A stretch of 64,000 nucleotides of DNA. Origin: Aestuariibacter sp. GS-14. GTDB lineage: Bacteria > Pseudomonadota > Gammaproteobacteria > Enterobacterales > Alteromonadaceae. A program made the translations under genes and the position numbers. Location of the stretch: contig NZ_VHIP01000006.1 in the NCBI RefSeq assembly GCF_006494365.1, positions 248,001 to 312,000 of the forward strand, written 5' to 3'. Positions 1 to 8,571 of the stretch are shown here, one piece after another. The notes beneath the pieces are model-generated. The model was given only the letters and a program-made list of their open reading frames with translations, had not been told where the DNA came from and ran no database searches. Numbering within the stretch: position 1 is the first letter of the stretch; every line of letters starts with the position of its first letter.

Positions 1-6
1 GCGACG

Positions 7-38
7 ATAGGGTAACTTTACCAACAAAGTAACCCTAT
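7..38. repeat. Imperfect inverted repeat upstream of gor
   Basis: Two 13-base arms (7-19 and 26-38) pair except for one A-A mismatch and enclose a 6-base loop. No T-run follows on either strand, so it is either a hairpin ending an upstream gene outside the window or an operator in the gor promoter region. The sequence alone does not decide between these. Confidence 0.4.
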
Positions 39-116
39 ACTTGCGCTAAACCGGTGTTTTGTATGCGTAATAAATGCAAGAATACACCTTAAATTAAACA
101 CTCAGGTGAGTATTTC

Positions 117-1466
117 ATGCAACAGTTCGACTATATTTGTATTGGTGGAGGAAGCGGCGGCATTGCTTCTGCCAACAGAGCAGCCAAGCACGGTAAAAAA
201 GTATTGCTGATTGAGAGCAAGGCTGTCGGCGGAACCTGCGTTAATGTGGGATGTGTTCCGAAAAAAGCCATGTGGTACGGCGCGCAGGTTGCTGAAGCAA
301 TTCACAAATACGGCCCGGATTATGGTTTTGATGTAACCGTAAACAACTTTAGCTGGGAGACTTTGGTAGCCAGCCGCCAGGCCTACATCTCGCGAATTCA
401 TGCATCCTACGACCGGGTGTTGGGTAACAACAAGGTGACCTTGTTGAACGGTTATGCCAAATTTGTAGACAACCACACCGTAGAAGTAAACGGCGAGCAT
501 TACACTGCCCCACACATTACCATTGCAACCGGCGGCCGCCCGTTTACGCCCGACATTGAAGGGGCACAATACGGTATTGATTCCGATGGTTTCTTTGCAC
601 TAACCACACAGCCCAAGTCCGTTGCCGTGGTAGGCGGTGGCTACATTGGTGTTGAGCTGGCCGGGGTATTAAATGCATTAGGCAGCGACACGCATTTGTT
701 AATTCGCCAGCCTATGCCACTGCGCAATTTCGACCATACCATTCAGGAAACGCTTACAACCTTAATGGCTGAAGAAGGCGTAAATTTGCATCCAAAAACC
801 GAGATAACCCGTGTTGAAAAGCAGTCTGACGGACAGCTAACCTTAACACTCAACACTGGCAATACGCTTAACGTTGATTGTTTGATTTGGGCTACCGGAC
901 GACGTCCCAACACCGACAACATTGGCCTGGAAAATACCCAAATTGCCGTGCAGAGTAACGGCCTCATTACTGTAGACACCTATCAGAACACCTCCGTTGA
1001 GGGCGTGTACGCAGTGGGCGACATTACTGGCCAACCAGAACTTACGCCTGTTGCGGTTAAAGCGGGCCGACTCCTTAGCGAACGCCTGTTTAACCAACAA
1101 CACAATGCACATTTGGATTATTCTTTGGTGCCCACTGTGGTATTCAGTCATCCGCCCATCGGCACGGTTGGTCTCACTGAAGCTGAAGCCGAAGCCAAGT
1201 ACGGCAAAGACAATCTCACGGTATATCGCTCAAGTTTTGCAGCCATGTACACGGCGGTAACCCGTCATCGACAGCAAACCAGCATGAAGCTGATATGCGA
1301 AGGCAAATCGCAACGCGTGGTAGGGTTACACGGTATTGGTTACGCCATGGACGAAATCCTGCAAGGCTTCGCGGTTGCCATGAAAATGGGTGCAACTAAA
1401 GCCGATTTTGACGCCTGTATTGCTATTCACCCCACCAGCGGTGAAGAATTCGTTACTATGACTTAA
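117..1466 (+). CDS. gor: Glutathione-disulfide reductase
   Basis: Cytosolic FAD flavoenzyme that reduces oxidised glutathione with NADPH. The N-terminal FAD-binding loop GGGSGG (residues 10-15) is followed by the redox-active disulfide CVNVGC (Cys41/Cys46). A second dinucleotide-binding fold begins near residue 168 (VVGGGYIG), followed by two arginines (IRQPMPLR) of the kind that select NADPH over NADH. The C-terminal dimerisation domain ends with HPTSGEE, which holds the catalytic histidine. At 449 residues it matches E. coli Gor. The ATG follows an AGGTGAG ribosome site. It appears monocistronic: a 14-bp hairpin lies just downstream and the next gene is more than 300 bp away. Confidence 0.95.
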   Translation: MQQFDYICIGGGSGGIASANRAAKHGKKVLLIESKAVGGTCVNVGCVPKKAMWYGAQVAEAIHKYGPDYGFDVTVNNFSWETLVASRQAYISRIHASYDRVLGNNKVTLLNGYAKFVDNHTVEVNGEHYTAPHITIATGGRPFTPDIEGAQYGIDSDGFFALTTQPKSVAVVGGGYIGVELAGVLNALGSDTHLLIRQPMPLRNFDHTIQETLTTLMAEEGVNLHPKTEITRVEKQSDGQLTLTLNTGNTLNVDCLIWATGRRPNTDNIGLENTQIAVQSNGLITVDTYQNTSVEGVYAVGDITGQPELTPVAVKAGRLLSERLFNQQHNAHLDYSLVPTVVFSHPPIGTVGLTEAEAEAKYGKDNLTVYRSSFAAMYTAVTRHRQQTSMKLICEGKSQRVVGLHGIGYAMDEILQGFAVAMKMGATKADFDACIAIHPTSGEEFVTMT

Positions 1467-1795
1467 TACTCATAAGACTCAGGTGCTCACATGCCAAACC
1501 TGACATGTGAGCACCTGCCCGCACAGACTAACCGCCCGCGTTGCCCCACCGCCCCGCTGCTTATCGCCACACCAGGCTGAACAAAAAACAACCGCACACT
1601 TACTTCGATCTGTCAGCTTTTTTTACCATGCCAATCGCCAGCTGGTATGACAACATGCAAGCCATTGAAATAAAATAATAAAAATAATGGCATATTTCAT
1701 GCTAATTCATGTTCGTCATTTGACAAGTTAAAGCAAAAAATTAGGACGAAGTTTTAGTTGTTTTTGTTTTATATGGAATTTAACTTGGAGTTGTT
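1467..1795. other. Intergenic stretch gor to lectin-like gene
   Basis: Contains the gor hairpin, a C-rich segment to about 1570, then strongly A+T-rich DNA to 1795 that probably holds the promoter of the next gene. A TTGACA hexamer is at 1720-1725, but I see no good -10 element 16-18 bases after it. No open reading frame here looks real. Confidence 0.5.
1480..1517. terminator. Perfect 14-bp hairpin after gor
   Basis: Arms 1480-1493 and 1504-1517 are perfectly complementary with a 10-base loop. It starts 14 bases after the gor stop, so it probably ends or protects the gor transcript, but there is no T-run and Rho-independent termination is not certain. Confidence 0.45.
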
Positions 1796-2380
1796 ATGAT
1801 TTTATCGAAATTAAAAAATTCTCTCTGCGCATTGGCACTTTCTGTTGCCGGCATGACCAGTGCACACGCTGGTTTGATCAATGTTAGCTACGTTGAAATT
1901 GAAAATAACATTGGCCAATACCTGCAGGTAGCCGAAGTTATTGCCTTAAATATGGACTTAAATGATGTTGCGCTGGGTACGGCTGGTGCAGTTGCATCTG
2001 CGCCAAATCAGTGGGATTTTCGCACCAGTGCGAGCAATGCCATCGATGGAAATACAGCAGGAAACTACGGTTTAAGTCAGATTTATCATAACGCTAACGG
2101 TCAGTTTAATACTGCATTAACCATTGCTTTTAGCAGCGTACAGGAACTGTTTTCATTCCAAATTTTTGGTCGTGACGATTGCTGTAGAGAGCGCGACGTG
2201 TACAAAGTGACCTTCTTCGACGCCAACGGCGACTCACTGTTTAGCACCATCATGGATGCCAAAAACGGCGCGGAACCAACAGTAATTCTGCCTGACACCA
2301 GTGACGTACCAGCGCCAGCCTCTCTGGCACTATTAGGCCTGGGGCTTGCTGGTCTGCGACTAGCGCGTCGCACTAAGTAA
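1796..2380 (+). CDS. Secreted F-type-lectin-like protein with PEP-CTERM sorting tail
   Basis: 194 residues. A signal peptide (about 1-25, cleavage after AHA) precedes a single beta-rich domain, and the C-terminus (171-192) is a PEP-CTERM-type signal: VPAPAS, a hydrophobic run, then an arginine cluster. The middle resembles F-type lectin / F5/8C (discoidin) domains. It has QYLQVAEV near residue 41, AIDGN near 82, and His98 followed after 27 residues by R-D-D-C-C-R-E-R (126-133). Fucose-binding F-type lectins carry H-x26-R-x-D-x4-R/K with two adjacent cysteines at the same place, so this agrees apart from one extra residue. Likely exported and processed by an exosortase encoded elsewhere. Sugar binding is inferred. 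Confidence 0.75.
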   Translation: MILSKLKNSLCALALSVAGMTSAHAGLINVSYVEIENNIGQYLQVAEVIALNMDLNDVALGTAGAVASAPNQWDFRTSASNAIDGNTAGNYGLSQIYHNANGQFNTALTIAFSSVQELFSFQIFGRDDCCRERDVYKVTFFDANGDSLFSTIMDAKNGAEPTVILPDTSDVPAPASLALLGLGLAGLRLARRTK

Positions 2381-2425
2381 TCACGCCAGCCGTTCACAAA
2401 AAAGAACGCAATACGGATTTCAATT

Positions 2426-2452
2426 AAGCCCGGTACTCTTACCGGGCTTTTT
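2426..2452 (+). terminator. Rho-independent terminator
   Basis: Perfect 10-bp stem (2426-2435 with 2440-2449), a CTCT loop and a T-run. It ends the PEP-CTERM gene transcript. Confidence 0.85.
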
Positions 2453-2600
2453 GCTGTTATGCCGAAGTAAACACGCAAGTCCCATCAATTTCTTACATAA
2501 TTATCCTAAAGTTTAATTAAATGCCAGTGTAGTAAACCGGCGGAATCCCAGCGCTGTACTATATTCATTATTAACAATATAAAAAAGGTAGTGTGTATTT

Positions 2601-4130
2601 ATGCTGGGTGACGACCTACTGTTTGCCAGTGACGACGAGTCGGAAGAATCAGCGCCATGTATGGCTGTGTGGAAAGTGCTCATTGTTGATGATGAACCTG
2701 AAATTCATACTGTTACTAAAATGGTGTTAAGCGACTTTGAATTTGAGGGCAAACGCATAGAATTTCATACTGCAAGCAGCGCTGCAGAAGCTCAGGCCAT
2801 TTTAACCCAGGATAACGGCGCAGGCTTTGCCGTTGCGCTGGTGGACGTTGTTATGGAATCCACCCAGGCAGGCTTAAAGCTGGTGCAATGGATCCGCGAA
2901 ACCCTGAATGATCAGGTACTCAGAATTATTTTAAGAACCGGCCAACCCGGCGAAGCCCCTGAAGAACGCGTAATCCGCGATTACGATATAAACGACTATA
3001 AAAACAAAACCGAACTCACGGCCATGCGGCTGAAAACGGCCATGTATACCGCACTCAGAGCCTATCGGGATCTGAAACTGATTGAGCGGCATCGACAGGG
3101 CCTGGAAAAAATAATTCACGCTACAACCCAGTTTATTGAGTGTGACACCCTACCCCAGTTTGCTTCAACCATTTTGAACCAGATTTCGCTTATCCTGGGC
3201 ATTGAGTCCAGCGACATCATTTGTTGTGCGGTCACCCGTGACGCCAAATCGGGGAATCAGTACAAGGTGTTGGCTACCAATTTGCACAATAAATCTGCCA
3301 CCGCCATTCCGCCTGATATTCAGCGCCGCATCGAATCGGCCTTGCGACAAAAGCAAAGTGTAAAGGGAGACGATTACTTTGTGAGTTACTTCACCACGCG
3401 TCGTGGCATGGAGAGTGTGCTGTATGTCGCCCGCAATGACGAGTTGGAAGCTGTGCAACACCATCTACTGAGTTTCTTTGCGCACAATATTGCGGTATCA
3501 CACGAAAATATTAAGCTTCGCGAAGTAATTCGGGAGTCACAAAAAGAACTCTCTTACATTATTGGCGAAGCCGTTGAAGTGCGCTCCAAAGAAACCGGCT
3601 CACATGTAAGACGGGTTGCCCACATTAGCCACTTACTGGCACTTCGCGCAGGCCAAACTGAATCCGAAGCAGAAATGATCAAACTGGCCTCGCCACTACA
3701 TGATGTGGGCAAAGTAGCCATCCCCGATATTGTGCTCAACAAGCCCGGTAAACACAACGAGGAAGAAGCTGCCATCATGCGCTCTCACGCCAAAGTGGGT
3801 TACGACATGTTGCGTAAGAGTACCAATCCTATATTGCAGGTAGGTGCCCAAATTGCCCATGAACACCATGAACAGTGGAATGGCCATGGTTACCCCAATG
3901 GCCTGGCTGGCGAACAAATCTCCATTGCGGGCAGGGTGTCGGCCGTTGCCGATGTGTTTGACGCGTTGGGTAGCAAACGGTGCTACAAGGGCCCCTGGTC
4001 TGAAGCCGAGATAAAAACGTATTTTGAAAAGCAACGGGGTAAGCAGTTTGATCCTGCTTTGGTAGATATCTTACTCACCCATTTTGACGAATTTACGGCT
4101 ATTCGAGCGCAATTTCCCGATCTGGATTAA
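2601..4130 (+). CDS. Response regulator with DUF3369 and HD-GYP domains
   Basis: 509 residues, probably a phosphorylation-controlled cyclic-di-GMP phosphodiesterase. The N-terminal receiver (about 25-150) contains VDDEPE and the likely phospho-acceptor Asp82 (ALVDVVM). A central GAF-like region corresponds to DUF3369 (about 165-305). The C-terminal HD-GYP domain retains LHDVGK (about 361-366), the HEHHEQW histidines and HGYP (about 430), so metal binding and hydrolysis appear intact. The usual family order is receiver-DUF3369-HD-GYP. No cognate kinase is adjacent. The acidic 20-residue N-terminal extension may be unnatural, and an ATG at residue 21 is an alternative start. Confidence 0.88.
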   Translation: MLGDDLLFASDDESEESAPCMAVWKVLIVDDEPEIHTVTKMVLSDFEFEGKRIEFHTASSAAEAQAILTQDNGAGFAVALVDVVMESTQAGLKLVQWIRETLNDQVLRIILRTGQPGEAPEERVIRDYDINDYKNKTELTAMRLKTAMYTALRAYRDLKLIERHRQGLEKIIHATTQFIECDTLPQFASTILNQISLILGIESSDIICCAVTRDAKSGNQYKVLATNLHNKSATAIPPDIQRRIESALRQKQSVKGDDYFVSYFTTRRGMESVLYVARNDELEAVQHHLLSFFAHNIAVSHENIKLREVIRESQKELSYIIGEAVEVRSKETGSHVRRVAHISHLLALRAGQTESEAEMIKLASPLHDVGKVAIPDIVLNKPGKHNEEEAAIMRSHAKVGYDMLRKSTNPILQVGAQIAHEHHEQWNGHGYPNGLAGEQISIAGRVSAVADVFDALGSKRCYKGPWSEAEIKTYFEKQRGKQFDPALVDILLTHFDEFTAIRAQFPDLD

Positions 4131-4203
4131 GCCCTCGCTATTCGTACAAGTTGCTAAATTTCTTCGATGAATGCCGTCCATTCCCTATCGGCTTATCTTA
4201 TAC

Positions 4204-4218
4204 TGGCAACTGTTGCCA
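4204..4218. promoter_or_regulatory. Short perfect palindrome upstream of amidohydrolase
   Basis: TGGCAAC and GTTGCCA around a single base, 41 bases before the downstream start codon. Its position suits a repressor or activator site. No regulator is assigned. Confidence 0.3.
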
Positions 4219-4259
4219 ATAATGGTTGCACTCAACAATAACATCAACAGAGAACAACA

Positions 4260-7200
4260 ATGAATCAATCCCGACAGAACAAGATACGGCTTCGCCCGGG
4301 CAAAATTGCCTTGTCATTATTAAGTGTGCTGGCTTTACACAGCCCTGCTCTTTTAGCACAGGATACCCAATCGCCAGCCACAGAGACTACCGGTTACGAT
4401 GTAGCTAGCTGGGACGTAACCAAACCACCATTCCCGCTCACCAATGTTGCCATTAATACTGAAGAGACCACCTGGTCGAGCCTGGATATTGCGCCAAACG
4501 GCAAGTATTTCCTGTTTGACATGCTGGGCGATATTTATCGTGCCGATATAGGTGGCGGCAAAGCCACTGCGCTTACGGAAGACTTCGCCTGGAATATCCA
4601 GCCAGCCATTTCACCCGATGGCAGTAAAGTCGCCTTTATATCCGATCGCGACGGCGTGGCCAATGTGTGGGTGATGAACGCCGATGGCACAGACTTACGG
4701 CAAGTCACCAAGGAAAAGAACAATATCATCCATTCACCCAAATGGAGTCCGGATGGGCAATACATTGTGGTGACTAAAGGGATCATGTCTTCGCGCAGTA
4801 TCCCGGCCGGTGAAATTTGGATTTATCACCAGGCAGGTGGAGCAGGCTTACCCATAAAAGAACGCGTGAACGGCAAACGCGACCAGCAGAACATTGCAGA
4901 CCCGGTATTTTCGCACGACGGTAAATATATTTATTACACCCAAAACACGGTGCCGGGTGCCTATTTTGAATACAACCGCGACCCGCTGGAGGGCATTTTC
5001 GCGATTACCCGTTTTGACCGCACAACCGGCGAGGAGTCCAACTACATCAGTGGCACCGGTGGCGCAGTTGTGCCCACGCCTTCTCCTGATGGCAAGTACA
5101 TCGCCTTTTTACGCCGGGTAAAATACGACACCGCGCTGTTTATTAAAGACGTGGAAACCGGCGTAGAAACCCTGTTAAGCCGCGAACTTGAACGCGATAT
5201 GCAGGAAGGATTTGGTTCAGAAGGCTATTACGCTTACTTCGACTGGACACCGGACAGCAAGTCAATTGTGTACTGGACTGGCGGTAAGTTTAACAAACTG
5301 GATGTAAAAACCCGCGAAATCACGCAGATCCCGGTAAGCGTGAGCACAACCAAGCAAGTGGCCGATGCCCTCCACTTTGATGTGGATGTGGCACCAGACG
5401 AGTTCGACGTAAAGATGATCCGGTGGTCGCAAAAGTCTCCCGACGGCAAGTCAGTGCTGTTCCAGGCGTTAGGCAAGTTGTACGTACGTGATATTGCTAC
5501 AGGCAAAATGAAGCGTCTGACCCGCCAGAACGATCATGACGAATTCTACCCGCGTTATTCAGACGATGGTAAATACATCATTTACACCACCTGGCACGAT
5601 CAGGAACTGGGTAGTGTTCGCATCGTGTCAGCACGCGGCGGCAAAGGTAAAGTGATTACGCCAACGCCCGGGCATTATGTTGAACCATCCTTTTCACCCG
5701 ACGGCGAATGGGTAACCTATCGTAAATTTACCGGTGGTTACTTGCTTGACCCCAAATACTCTGTTGAGCCGGGTTTGTATGTGATGAACCTGGGCAACAA
5801 CAAGCCGGTGAAAGTCAGTGACAGCGGCGTTCAGCCCCACTTTGCAGGCAAAACTGACCGACTGTACTTTACCGAACGGGTGTCAGGCACACCCTACGCT
5901 GAGACCCAACTGTCCAGCGTGAACCTGCAGGGTAACGACCATCGCGTACACTTGTACGGGGCCGACAAAGTAGCAGAATACCGCTTGTCGCCGGACCGTC
6001 AGTACGTTGCGTTTGTTTATCAGTTTAATACTTACGTAACCCCCTTTACCGACAATGGTAAAAAAGTAAGCATTGGACCCGACATGACGTCCATGCCGGT
6101 AACCCAGTTGTCGAACCGAGCTGGCGAATACCTCACCTGGCGAGCCGACAGCAAGTCGTTAAGCTGGTTCCACGGCCCTTACTACTTCGAACGCGAGCTG
6201 AGTGATGCCTTCACCTTTGCAGGCAACACCAGCAAAGATGCGCTGCCAGAGCCAGTATCACAAGGTATGGATCTTAGCTTTAAAACCACTACCGACAAAC
6301 CCATGGGATACAAAGCCCTGATCGGTGGAACCGTAGTGACCATGCGCGATGCCAACAATACCCAGGAAGTAATCGAAGACGGTGTGGTACTGATTTTAGA
6401 TAACCGCATTGCCGCGGTAGGTAAACGCGGTGAGATTGAGATCCCAAGTGACGCAATGCGCATTGATACCTCTGGCAAAACCATTTTGCCCGGTCTGGTA
6501 GATGCTCACGCTCACGGCGCCCAAGGCCGCAGCGAAATTATTCCTCAGCAAAACTGGACACAGTACTCTAACCTGTCGTTTGGTGTGACTACCATTCACG
6601 ATCCGTCGAACGACACGACTGAGATTTTTGCTGCATCTGAGTTACAACGTACGGGCAATATTGTTGCGCCGCGTATCTATTCTACCGGAACCATTTTGTA
6701 CGGTGCCGAAGGACTGGGCTACAAAGCTATTATCAACAGCTACGACGATGCCTACTTCCATGTCCAGCGCTTAAAGGATACCGGTGCAATTTCGGTGAAA
6801 AGCTATAACCAGCCTCGCCGCGATCAGCGCCAGCAAGTGCTCTGGGCTGCCAAACAACAAAGCATGATGGTCGTGCCAGAAGGCGGTGGTAAATTCCACC
6901 AAAACCTCACCATGCTGGTAGATGGTCATACTGGCCTTGAACACAGTCTGCCGGTGGCCCACGGCTACAGCGATTTAACCCAGTTGTGGTCAGCCACGCA
7001 GTTTGGTTACACCCCAACGTTTGTGGTGTCTTACGGTGGATTAATGGGTGAAGAATACTGGTACGATCGCACCGAAGTATGGAAAAACGAGCGTTTATTG
7101 CGTTATACCCCATCAACGATATTGGACAGCCGCGCTATTCGCCGTCCAACCGCACCGGATGACCAGTACAATCACGTTAACGTAGCGGCCTATGCGAAAA

Positions 7201-7625
7201 CCCTGCGCGATAAAGGTGTACGGGTTAACATTGGCGCTCACGGCCAGCGTGAAGGTTTGGCTGCTCACTGGGAAATGTGGAGCATGGTACAAGGTGGATT
7301 TACTCCATGGGAAGCCCTGCGCGGTGCCACTATCGACGGCGCAACGCACCTGGGAATGGGTAAAGATCTGGGCAGCATTGAGCCTGGTAAACTGGCCGAT
7401 ATCATGATCACCGACGGCAACGTACTAAATGACATCCGCCGCAGTGAGTATCTCACTTACACCGTGATCAACGGCCGGGTATTCGATGTAGCCACCATGA
7501 ACGAAATGGGCAGTAAGAAAACCCGCAAGCCATTCTTCTTCGAAGCAGACAACCAGGCATTTATGCCTGAACAAACTGCCATTGAAATAGAAGAAAAGGC
7601 GCACCATTTACACTGGACTCACTAA
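4260..7625 (+). CDS. Periplasmic TolB-like beta-propeller / amidohydrolase fusion
   Basis: 1121 residues. A signal peptide (about 1-34, ending LLAQ) is followed by repeated PD40/TolB-type propeller blades. The recurring motif is SPDG or similar followed by K-x-hydrophobic, as at ISPDGSKVAF, WSPDGQYIVV, PSPDGKYIAF and FSPDGEWVTY, to about residue 690. The rest is a metal-dependent amidohydrolase with DAHAHG (about 748-753) for metal binding, later histidines (GLEHSLPVAHG and NIGAHGQ) and the classical closing segment GSIEPGKLADI. Two-part proteins of this kind are known in marine Gammaproteobacteria and Bacteroidetes, and the substrate (perhaps a peptide or cyclic amide) is unknown. It is transcribed alone, ending at a terminator. 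Confidence 0.85.
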   Translation: MNQSRQNKIRLRPGKIALSLLSVLALHSPALLAQDTQSPATETTGYDVASWDVTKPPFPLTNVAINTEETTWSSLDIAPNGKYFLFDMLGDIYRADIGGGKATALTEDFAWNIQPAISPDGSKVAFISDRDGVANVWVMNADGTDLRQVTKEKNNIIHSPKWSPDGQYIVVTKGIMSSRSIPAGEIWIYHQAGGAGLPIKERVNGKRDQQNIADPVFSHDGKYIYYTQNTVPGAYFEYNRDPLEGIFAITRFDRTTGEESNYISGTGGAVVPTPSPDGKYIAFLRRVKYDTALFIKDVETGVETLLSRELERDMQEGFGSEGYYAYFDWTPDSKSIVYWTGGKFNKLDVKTREITQIPVSVSTTKQVADALHFDVDVAPDEFDVKMIRWSQKSPDGKSVLFQALGKLYVRDIATGKMKRLTRQNDHDEFYPRYSDDGKYIIYTTWHDQELGSVRIVSARGGKGKVITPTPGHYVEPSFSPDGEWVTYRKFTGGYLLDPKYSVEPGLYVMNLGNNKPVKVSDSGVQPHFAGKTDRLYFTERVSGTPYAETQLSSVNLQGNDHRVHLYGADKVAEYRLSPDRQYVAFVYQFNTYVTPFTDNGKKVSIGPDMTSMPVTQLSNRAGEYLTWRADSKSLSWFHGPYYFERELSDAFTFAGNTSKDALPEPVSQGMDLSFKTTTDKPMGYKALIGGTVVTMRDANNTQEVIEDGVVLILDNRIAAVGKRGEIEIPSDAMRIDTSGKTILPGLVDAHAHGAQGRSEIIPQQNWTQYSNLSFGVTTIHDPSNDTTEIFAASELQRTGNIVAPRIYSTGTILYGAEGLGYKAIINSYDDAYFHVQRLKDTGAISVKSYNQPRRDQRQQVLWAAKQQSMMVVPEGGGKFHQNLTMLVDGHTGLEHSLPVAHGYSDLTQLWSATQFGYTPTFVVSYGGLMGEEYWYDRTEVWKNERLLRYTPSTILDSRAIRRPTAPDDQYNHVNVAAYAKTLRDKGVRVNIGAHGQREGLAAHWEMWSMVQGGFTPWEALRGATIDGATHLGMGKDLGSIEPGKLADIMITDGNVLNDIRRSEYLTYTVINGRVFDVATMNEMGSKKTRKPFFFEADNQAFMPEQTAIEIEEKAHHLHWTH

Positions 7626-7642
7626 GTCCCAGCTAACACAAT

Positions 7643-7666
7643 AGCCCGTCAATGACGGGCTTTTTT
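7643..7666 (+). terminator. Rho-independent terminator
   Basis: 8-bp stem AGCCCGTC/GACGGGCT with a 3-base loop followed by TTTTTT, 17 bases after the amidohydrolase stop. Confidence 0.88.
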
Positions 7667-7767
7667 ATCTCTGCTACTTACTTAGATATCAATCTAACAT
7701 TGGCATTTTGATTCAAATCAGCGAATAATCTTACCCTGCTTTTACTTCTCTGAAAACGACTACCACT

Positions 7768-8514
7768 ATGCAAATTATCCAGCACAAAGTAGATTTGAAC
7801 ACGGCAACAGGCACAATGCGTTGCTATGTATACCGCCCCGCAGCCGAAGGTCGTTACGCTACAATTGTATTTTACTCAGAGATTTTTCAGCACACTGCCC
7901 CTATTGCCCGTTCAGCAGCAATGATGGCCTGCCATGGCTTTGTGGTAATTGTGCCGGAAGTATTCCATGAGCTAAACAGCATAGGCACGGTGCTGGGTTA
8001 TGATGACGCGGGCAAAGACAAAGGCAACAACGACAAGTGGCAAAAGCCACTGACCAGCTACGATTCCGACCTGGCTTCCATAGTTGAGTATTGCCAAAAC
8101 GCCGATTTTTGCTCGGATGCCGTGGGCGCAATGGGAGTGTGTTTAGGTGGCCACCTGGCCTATCGGGCTGCACTTAATCCAGCGGTATTAGGCGCGTTTT
8201 GCTTGTATGCAACCGATATTCACAGCGATACCCTGCCCGCGAGTCCACAGGATCAAAGTTTGGCGAGAATGGCCGACATCAAGGGCGAAGTGTTCTTTGT
8301 ATGGGGTAAACAGGACCCGCATGTGCCGGCGGAAGGACGCCTGAAAATATATCAGCAATGCATGACTACCGGGCTGAACTATCACTGGCTGGAAGTGAAT
8401 GCCGTACACGCCTTTATGCGCGATGAAGGTGAACGCTACGACGGTGCTTTGGCATTACAGATGTACCAGCAAGCAGTGCAGTTTTTTCAACGTACACTGG
8501 TTCCCGGAAAATAA
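7768..8514 (+). CDS. Dienelactone hydrolase family protein
   Basis: 248-residue cytosolic alpha/beta hydrolase. The nucleophile motif is GVCLGG with cysteine near residue 125, as in dienelactone hydrolase (GYCLGG). The acid is in GKQDPH (about 182) and the histidine in AVHAFM (about 214), so the Cys-Asp-His triad is complete. Family members hydrolyse dienelactones in chloroaromatic breakdown, but most chromosomal homologues have unproven substrates, and no aromatic-degradation genes are nearby. It is convergent with the metallophosphatase gene. The gap between them holds only a weak GC-rich hairpin followed by TTTTT near 8527-8562. Confidence 0.85.
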   Translation: MQIIQHKVDLNTATGTMRCYVYRPAAEGRYATIVFYSEIFQHTAPIARSAAMMACHGFVVIVPEVFHELNSIGTVLGYDDAGKDKGNNDKWQKPLTSYDSDLASIVEYCQNADFCSDAVGAMGVCLGGHLAYRAALNPAVLGAFCLYATDIHSDTLPASPQDQSLARMADIKGEVFFVWGKQDPHVPAEGRLKIYQQCMTTGLNYHWLEVNAVHAFMRDEGERYDGALALQMYQQAVQFFQRTLVPGK

Positions 8515-8571
8515 TAAGTGCTGAACTATAGCCCTTGAAATCCTCGCGCTTCAGGGGTTTTTGACATCGCC

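Noticed and set aside
102-569. 155-codon minus-strand frame opposite gor
   Set aside because: Shadow of gor, with no recognisable domain or start signal.
1720-1742. TTGACA hexamer upstream of the lectin-like gene as a sigma-70 promoter
   Set aside because: No convincing -10 element at 16-18 bases; too weak to list as a promoter.
8527-8562. Weak GC-rich hairpin after the dienelactone hydrolase gene
   Set aside because: Stem has mismatches and G-T pairs; could act as a terminator but does not meet the standard used for the others.
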